DNA of 64,000 nucleotides, taken from NCBI RefSeq assembly GCF_947179165.1, contig NC_077240.1, forward strand, positions 70,449,501 to 70,513,500, given 5' to 3'. This DNA is from Solanum dulcamara. Its lineage: Eukaryota; Streptophyta; Magnoliopsida; Solanales; Solanaceae. Below are positions 57,010 to 64,000 of the stretch, in pieces; position 1 is the stretch's first letter; every line of letters starts with the position of its first letter. The position numbers were made by a program, and so were the translations under genes. The notes beneath the pieces were generated by a model. That model was not told the DNA's origin, did not search any database, and saw only the letters and a list, made by a program, of their open reading frames with translations.

Positions 57010-60000
57010 ATGAAGGATCTTATCACAAATAAGAGAATGATAAGCTTTGAACCAGCCGATAACTTGTATCATTGTAGTGCAATCACCACTTGCACTTTTG
57101 TGCAAAAGAAAGAAGACCTAGACGCATTCACCATACCATGTACCATTGGGGTATTCAACTTTGCGAAACCATTATGCGACTTAGGTGCTAGCATTAACTT
57201 TATGTCGCTAGCAGTGTTCAGACAATTGGGATTAAAAGCCCCTAAATCGACGTCAATCTGGCTCATGATGGTAGATCGTACTATGAAGAAGCCTATGGGA
57301 ATTATTTATAATGTTTTTGTGAAGTTCGAATCATTCATATTACCTACAGACTTCATCATTCTTGACTACGTGGTAGATTTTGATGTTCCTATCGTTCTAG
57401 GTAGACTATTCTTGGAAATTGGACGAGCTTTATTAAATATGGAAACTTTCCAACTAAATTTTCAACTAAAAAATAAAGAGGTGGTCTTTGATATATTCCA
57501 AGCAATAAAGTATCACAATGATATATGAGTTGTTTTTATGATTGATGTTGTCGACGATTTGCAACCAGAAATGCTTATTGAAGAAAAGTTAGGTATTGAA
57601 GCACTAGTTGTTGTTATCATGAACTATGATAAAGATCACATTGGAGACTCGACATAGAATTGAAGATAAACTCCACCCACGAAGCCATCCATCGAGAAAC
57701 CTCCAAATTTGAACTCAAAGTGCTGCCATCTCACTTAAAATATGGATTATTGGGACCCAATAACACGATGCTGATCATAATAGTTGCCGATCTTCACCAA
57801 AAGCAAGTAGAAGCTCTTAAATCTTTCTTAAGGCATTTCAAAAGAGCAATAAAATGGTCCATTGCCGACATCATAGGCATACCACCGACCATATGTACTC
57901 ACAAAATCCAACTCATGTCGAATTTTAAACCAAGAATTGAACACCTACGACGTATCAACCCACACATATAAGAGGTAGTCAAAAAGGAGATCATCAAATG
58001 GTTAGATGCTGGAGTTATTTATCCAATCATGAATAGTAATTGAGTAAGTCTTATCCAATATGTACCAAAAATGGTGGTATTACTATGGTACACAAAAAAT
58101 GAACTCATTCCAATGAGACCTATCACCGGTTGGAGAGTATGCATGGATTATCACAAGCTCAACTCATGGACTGAAAAAGATCACTTTCTAATGCCTTTCA
58201 TGGATCAGATGCTAGACCGTCTCATTGGCAAAAGATGGTACTATATTCTTGATGGATATTCTGGCTACAATTAGATCTATATAGCACCTGAAAACCCAAA
58301 GAAAACCACTTTCACATGACTATATGAGACATTCACTTTCAAAAGGATGTCATTCAGATTGTGTAATGCTCTAAAGACTTTCCAACATTGCATGATGTCT
58401 ATTTTTTAAGACATGGTGGAAGATATAATTAAAGTTTTCATGGATGATTTTTCAGTGGTTGGTGACTCATTCGATGTTTGCTTGGCTTATCTCTAAGATG
58501 TACTAAAAAGTGTGAAGAGTGTAACCTCGTTCTCAATTGGGAGAAGTGTTACTTGATGGTGAAAGAGGGCATATTGTTGGGTCACAAGATTTTAAACAAA
58601 GGCTTTGAGGTAGATCGAGAAAACATTGAGGTAATTGCAAAGTTATCCCCTCTTATCTTCATCAAAGGTATTCAAAGCTTTTTGGGACACACCAAATTTT
58701 ATCGCCTCTTCATCAAGGACTTTTCTAAAATAGCTCATCTAATGTGCAAACTACTAGAGAAGGAGACTAAGTTTGTTTTTGATGAGGCCTATCTAAAAGC
58801 ATTTGAAGAGTTGAAGAAAAGGTTAGTATCATCTCCTATCATCATTGTAACAGATTGGGAGCAACCGATAGAAGTCGCATGTGATGCAAGTGGAGTAGCA
58901 CTTGGCATAGTATTGGGACAAAGGCATGAGAAGATTTTACATCTTATATACTATGCTAGCAAGGCCCTTAATGTTGCTCAAAGAAACTATACCATGACCC
59001 AACAAGAATTGATTACCGTTATGTTTGCTTTTGAGAAGTTTAGATCTTAATTGTTGGTCACCAAAGTCATTATACACACAGACCATGCAGTATTGAGATA
59101 TCTCATGGTAAAGAAGGATGCCAAGCCGAGGCTTATTCATTAGGTATTGCTGCTACAAGAGTTTGAATTTGAAGTGAAAGACCAAAAAAGGACAAAAAAC
59201 CAAGTTGCAGACCATCTCTTTAGACTTGAAGGAGAGGTCATGTTAAAGTTAGAAGATGGAGTCTAGATTGATGACAACTTTCTGGATGAACAAGTGTTGG
59301 CAGCATCACACGACATAATTCCATGATTTGTCGATGTTGCTAACTATTTGGTGAGTAATATAGTGCCATCTGATTTAAATGTTTACCAATGCAGTAAGTT
59401 CATGTCCGATGTGAAGAAGTTCTTTTGAGAAGAACCAAACTTGTTCCATGTTTGTACCAATGGGATTATTTGTCGTTGTGTACCCGAAGTAGAGATAATG
59501 AGTATACTGGAAACATGCCATTTGTCTCCCGTTGGAGGCCATCTTAGTGGTATCTAGATAGCTTACAAGATTCTACAACGTGGGTACTATTGACCAATAA
59601 TTCATCAAGACGCTCATGATTTCGACAAGTCTTGTGATAGTTGTTAAAGGGAAGAAGGAATTTCAAGGAAATATGAGCTCCCACTCACTCTTATTCTAGT
59701 CATTGAATTATTTGATATAGGGAATTGACTTCATGGAGTCTTTTGTGAGTTCAAGTGGAATCGAATACATCCTCATTGCAGTTGATACATATCTAAATGA
59801 GTAGAAGCTATCACATTTCCCAACAATGAAGAAAGAAGTGTCACCACCTTCATTAAGCATAACATCTTCTTAAGATTTGGTACACCAAGGGAAATAATTA
59901 GCGATGAAGGTTCCCACTTTTGTAATGAATTGTTCAAATCGTTACTTAAAAAGTATGGGGTTCAACATAGTGTAGGAACTCCTTATCATTCACAAACTAG

Positions 60001-60534
60001 TGGACAAGTTGAAGTCTCAAATCATGAAATCATGCAAATACTTGCAAAGATGGTGAGCGCAAATAGAAACGATTTGTCAAGGAAGCTTGATGACCCTCTA
60101 TGGGCTTAGCACACTGCATTTAAGACTCCCATAGTTATGTCACCTCATCAACTTGTCTTTGGGAACTCTTCTAATATGTCCATAGAGTTAGAACACAAAT
60201 TTATGTAGCCATTAAAGAAATTGAACATTGATTGGAATGCCGCATCAAAGCAAATGATTAATCAAATAAACGGGTTTGATGAGTTTTGCCTAAATGCATA
60301 TGAGAGCGCAACATTGTACAAAGAGAGAATGAAGAAGTATCATGACAAAAAGATTGAAAAGCGAACATTTGCGCTCGGAGACTTAGTCCTTCTTTTCAAC
60401 TCAAGGATGCACTTATTTCCTGGAAAATTCAAGTCAAAATGGCTAGTAACACTTAGAGTGAATCAAGTCTTTCCACATGGTGCTATCGATCTAGAAAAGA
60501 AGGATGGTACGAAGTTCAAAGTAAATGTCCAATG
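57010..60534 (+). pseudogene. pol of the Athila-type element (PR-RT-RH-IN), broken
   Basis: Protease 57010-57528 with PLCDLGASINFMSL (Leu replaces Ser/Thr in D-x-G) and FDVPIVLGRLFL. RT from about 57960 with VCMDYHKLNSWTEKDHF (58071-58274) and the catalytic VFMDDFSVVGDS near 58440. RNase H 58478-59050 with EVACDASGVALGIVLGQ, NYTMTQQELITV and, past a stop, [10 protein letters not shown]. Integrase from about 59270: zinc ligands CHLSPVGGHLSG and KSCDSC (59517-59640), core with TPREIISDEGSHFCNEL and HSQTSGQVEVSNHEI (59880-60030), and C-terminus LYKERMKKYHDKKIEKRTF...GDLVLLFNSR ending at 60534. At least ten nonsense codons are spread along it. Confidence 0.87.
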
Positions 60535-60839
60535 AATCAAAGCATACATGGCACGGAGGATGAAATCAAAATCGTGGAAGCATGGAAGCTTAGTGAAATC
60601 TAAGTCACTAAGCATATCTATATCCTGCCGCGACATTAAATCGAGCGCTACTTGGGAGCAACCCAATTTACTTTGTTATTTATTTAGTCTATTTTATTTT
60701 CTCTTTCTATTCTTACTTGTTAGTCTTTAGGATAGCATAAACCTTGTTAGGGTCTATGTCAAATTAGAGTCACCAAAAGCATAAAAAAAATAGGCCAAAG
60801 GTTGAGTACTTGCCCATGTCGAATTTAAAATACTTGAAA

Positions 60840-62440
60840 CTAAAAAGGACTCGAAGAGACACACGAGTCATTTTTACGGGCCGTACCTATAGAAAATTCT
60901 ATGGATTGTAACCTTGACTCATCAAAATCCATATTCAAAACATGACGCAACTTTAAGTCTATGAATGTACTCTACAACCCGTAGAAACTTCTACGACACA
61001 TAGCCTACACTCGTAGACTCCAGGTATAGTTTCTTGCATTAGTATAAGTGTTAAGGTGATTAATGAAGGTATTTTATGACCCGTAATAAGTATTACGAGT
61101 CGTAACCAACTATTTTGTGGATAATATAACTGACCCGACCTATGATAAATAAAATAAAAAAGGGGAATTTCAAAAAAAAATCAAATGTTTCCTATACATC
61201 AAACCCCCACTATTCACCTTACTCCCAAAACAACCTCTCTAAATTCTCATCTTTGCCAAAACCACCAACAGTCTGTTCCCCATTGAACCCCGAACACAAT
61301 CAGATAGCTCAGTACCCTAAACCCTTCACCGTGTCAAAAGTTCCATCACAAAAACAAAAATCCAAGGACCAAATTGTGGTAAGTTCATCTCCCCATGCTG
61401 TTTTATATCAACCATGCCATACTTGATTTCATAGTGTAGTGGGGACTATAAGGAACAATTGTTGCCTAGTTAGGGTTTTTGAGATTTCAAAATTTAATTA
61501 TTGAATTGAGATGTGAACTAGGGTCTGAGTTTTTAATGAAATTATGGTTAAACTGACTCATTATGGGGTGATTGAACTTGATTGTGGTGCTTCCTGTTTA
61601 AGCTCACCTACTGAACATGAATATTTTTTTCAGTCGGGTTTTTTTTACGATTCGTAGATAATTCTATGAGGCATAGTTAGCCCTCATCAAGGATATTTCA
61701 AGTTCAGTAGTTGAACCTTCTCAAGAAATGACCCGTACAAGTCTACTTACAACTCGTAGGTTCTTTTATGTCTCGTCAATTAGACTTGTCAATAAAATAG
61801 GCCAACTTCTAGAGTTTGGGCATTCTGAGATCGTGGCTTTGAGTTGTTGAAATATTATGTGAATTGGGACACTGGGACTCTGGTGCATTTGTTGTTTACA
61901 AATCAAAGGATCGAATAAAAAGGGGTCATTAAGCTAGTTTTATTGTGCTTTAATTGTGATTGTCACTGACCTTTATGTTTTTCTTAATTCAGGGGTTTTC
62001 TACGGGTCATAGAAAAGTCTAAGTGTTGTAGTTACCTCTCGTAAATGATGACTTCAAGATCATTGCTTCAATATTCTCACCAACAAGTATTACGTGTCTC
62101 ATTACGGGCCGTAGAATTTTTTATGGATCATAAATAGGACTCGTCAAATAAAATGATAAAATTCCAGTAGCGAAGTGTTTGGGCCTTCTACTTGCAAAAA
62201 TATATCCTACAAGTCGTAGACTTGTCTACGACCCATAGGGTTGACTCGTACAAGTCAAGTACCCAAAACCTTGTGGCATAGCACTAAGTCTACGATTGAA
62301 CCTTATGATCCGTAGAAATTTCTATGGGTCGTAAGGTACTTTTGTTGACAAACTTCAGAGACTGAAAACCTGCAAGTCTGATTCTACGAGTTGATTCTAT
62401 GGGCCATAGACTCTTCTACGACTCATAGATTCACCCTTGT
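60840..62440 (+). repeat. Array of palindromic TACGACTCGTA-like motifs in the post-pol region
   Basis: Between pol and the next ORF, a degenerate palindrome of the form TACGRSYCGTAGAA recurs at least twenty times, often as pairs joined by a short AT-rich palindrome. Examples are 60872, 60975, 61072, 61090, 61650, 62001, 62104, 62216, 62234, 62318, 62388 and 62432. The same motif is in the 5' LTR (53466-53870). Confidence 0.8.
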
Positions 62441-62535
62441 AGAACCAAAAAGTGTTTCTTCCTAGTTTGTTTCTTTCTTGCTTTCCTTGTTTTTCTTGTT
62501 ATGTTTATGTCCTAACTCTCCCTCTAAAGGTACAA

Positions 62536-64000
62536 TGCCTCCTAAACAAACACCGAAGAAGGGTAGTGGAAAGAAAAAAGCCTTGAAAGAAGAAAGCCAT
62601 GGAAAACTTTAAACGATGCCTCAAGGATTTTCCAACAGATGTCGAACTTAGTTTTTCCGAGGAGGAGTCTTCTCATGACTAAGAAACACCCTTGGTGAGG
62701 ATATCCAAACAAATCTTCCATGTGTCAGACCAAAGCAAAATTTCTTCCCCGCCTCATTCATCTGCAGTACCTATACCCTCCCATTCTGAAGAGAGGGATT
62801 TAGTAGAGGCGGTGGAGAGCGATGTTGACTCAATACCCCCATCCGCTTCAGGATCTGTGTCCCCCAAGGGCAAGTCAACTCCTGAGTGTCCCTCCATACT
62901 TATCTATATAGGAGGATAACAAAATAAGTGGTGCATTCCAGGGCTACTAGAATTTTACAAAATGGGGCAAGAGAGAAATGATCATCAGAATCTAAGGAGA
63001 CCCATTACTAAGGAGCCGCTTGTGATCATAATCGGGTTAAAAGAAGGTTTAGAGATTCAAGACTTGTTCTATCGCCATAGACTAGAGTGGATGGCTGAGC
63101 ACCCTGGGAGATACATCATTGACATGGTTCGCGAGTTCTATGCTTCATACGCGGCTACGATTAAATAGTTGGCTTTTTTTTAAAGCAAAGGAGCTAGAGA
63201 AGCTAGTACTTTTAACCACGCTGGTCTGGGAGATCCAGTTAGTTTATCTGAGAAGACAGTCTGAAGGTTCCTCTATGGCCCAAACTCTCCACTAACAGCC
63301 TCAATGGTCGAGTTTGATAAAAAAATAAAGGTGGTTCAAGATAAAAATATAATGAAGGACCCAGCGCAAAGTAGAGAGCTACTTAGATGGGTAGAGGGTT
63401 ACATAGATGAGCAAGGCATAGAAACGGATTGGGTATCACACCCAACCCCGATCAAGAAGGCATCCCTAAACTTCACCACAACATTTTGGTGGGCCATTGT
63501 CTGACATCGACTCTGCCCAACAAATGCAGACAACCATTTGACTCCAGATTGAGCTATGATTGTAGCTATCTTGATGGCTGGATATGAAATTAATTATGTG
63601 AAGATCATAATCTTTGAGATTTATGAGCAGGCTATACAGCGGAACACCACAATACCTTTTTCTTGCCTTGTGTTCACACTATTTTGAGACTCCATAGTTT
63701 CATTAATGGTAGGGGTCAACTCGCTGATTAGAGTGAATAGGACTACAAATCTAGGGCTCATTAAAGATGATACGAACCTGGTGGGACAGCAACGTGCCCC
63801 ATTCTAGCAGTATAACTAAATTAATTTAAGTATGTTCAACTGCCTGTGCAAGCTGATTCAACAACTGTGCCAAACCTCGAGATACCTCCCATGGAGACAT
63901 CAGAGGCTTCTCAGACCACCTCGACAGTCTCATCTATGAGTATACTGCATCCAAAGTACACAGGATTGGTTACCATCTCGGCCAAATCCTTACACACATT
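62536..64000 (+). pseudogene. Post-pol ORF with plant-transposon-protein type domain, broken
   Basis: ATG 62536 opens MPPKQTPKKGSGKKKALKEE. After frame changes the text includes a Ser/Pro-rich part (62692-62919), then RHRLEWMAEHPGRYIIDMVR and EFYASYAATIK (62962-63168). Farther on are REDLLRWVEGY-like text, RHRLCPTNADNHLT, IVAILMAGYEINYV and TIPFSCLVFTLF (63500-63690). The EFYASYA, LCPT..NHLT and AGYEI blocks resemble the domain known as the putative plant transposon protein, found after pol in Athila-like elements. It has stops and shifts. The end lies outside the window. Confidence 0.6.

Larger units (their letters stand above)
53400..64000 (+). mobile_element. Athila-type Ty3/gypsy element, runs off the window
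   Basis: Plus-strand element: LTR (left edge near 53400, end 54874), Asp-tRNA type PBS at 54880, gag, protease, RT/RNase H, integrase, a long non-coding post-pol region and the start of a further ORF. PBS type, protease wording (PLCDLGASINFMSL) and post-pol ORF place it in the Athila group by recognition. All frames carry stops. The 3' LTR is beyond 64000. Confidence 0.88.

Overview
The window is repeat-dominated plant nuclear DNA. Spliced signals, TG...CA long terminal repeats (LTRs), an iMet-type primer binding site (PBS), an Asp-type PBS, a CACTA transposon and a tRNA-type SINE all point to a flowering plant. The LTR styles, the SINE style and the gag/pol wording look like Solanaceae, most plausibly a large-genome species such as pepper. 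That taxonomic call is from recognition, not from a search. Almost all coding sequence is decayed retrotransposon. I find one credible host gene: a two-exon, secreted, eight-cysteine defensin-like peptide on the minus strand at 29705-30851.

Layout. 1-17460: two copies of one chromodomain-type Ty3/gypsy family, both on the minus strand. Copy B (4949-14949, LTR to LTR, 10,001 bp) sits inside copy A (1-4948 plus 14950-17460) next to A's own PBS, with a recognisable 5-bp target duplication. A in turn abuts, and probably sits in, an older related LTR (17461-19496). 19501-19782 is a scrap of copia gag. 20607-26609 is a plus-strand solo LTR split by a 3.5-kb CACTA transposon (21684-25184). The CACTA carries transposase exons on the minus strand and an exon-like ORF of unknown origin on the plus strand. 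26610-31425 is the least repeat-packed part: short direct repeats, a SINE (29320-29486) and the defensin-like gene. 31426-31845 is a MULE-type foldback MITE with a perfect 9-bp duplication.

From about 32840 to 38525 lies a minus-strand SIRE-type copia element, cut off at its 5' side by a plus-strand gypsy LTR (38526-40668). That LTR is followed by a shredded internal region (to about 43223) and a roughly 29-bp minisatellite. 44338-53390 holds another plus-strand gypsy element. Its first LTR is split by a 3.2-kb solo LTR (45448-48651) with a perfect GGGTT duplication, and its internal region runs from RNase H straight into a second LTR. From about 53400 to the end is an Athila-type element: LTR, Asp PBS at 54880, gag, protease, reverse transcriptase/RNase H, integrase, a long post-pol region full of palindromic TACGACTCGTA-like motifs, and the start of a plant-transposon-type ORF.

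None of the retroelements seen here has intact reading frames. The features most worth following are the acidic, Trp-rich defensin-like gene, the two nonsense codons shared by gypsy copies A and B, the exon-like ORF inside the CACTA element, and the family-specific arrays of short palindromes found in several unrelated LTRs.
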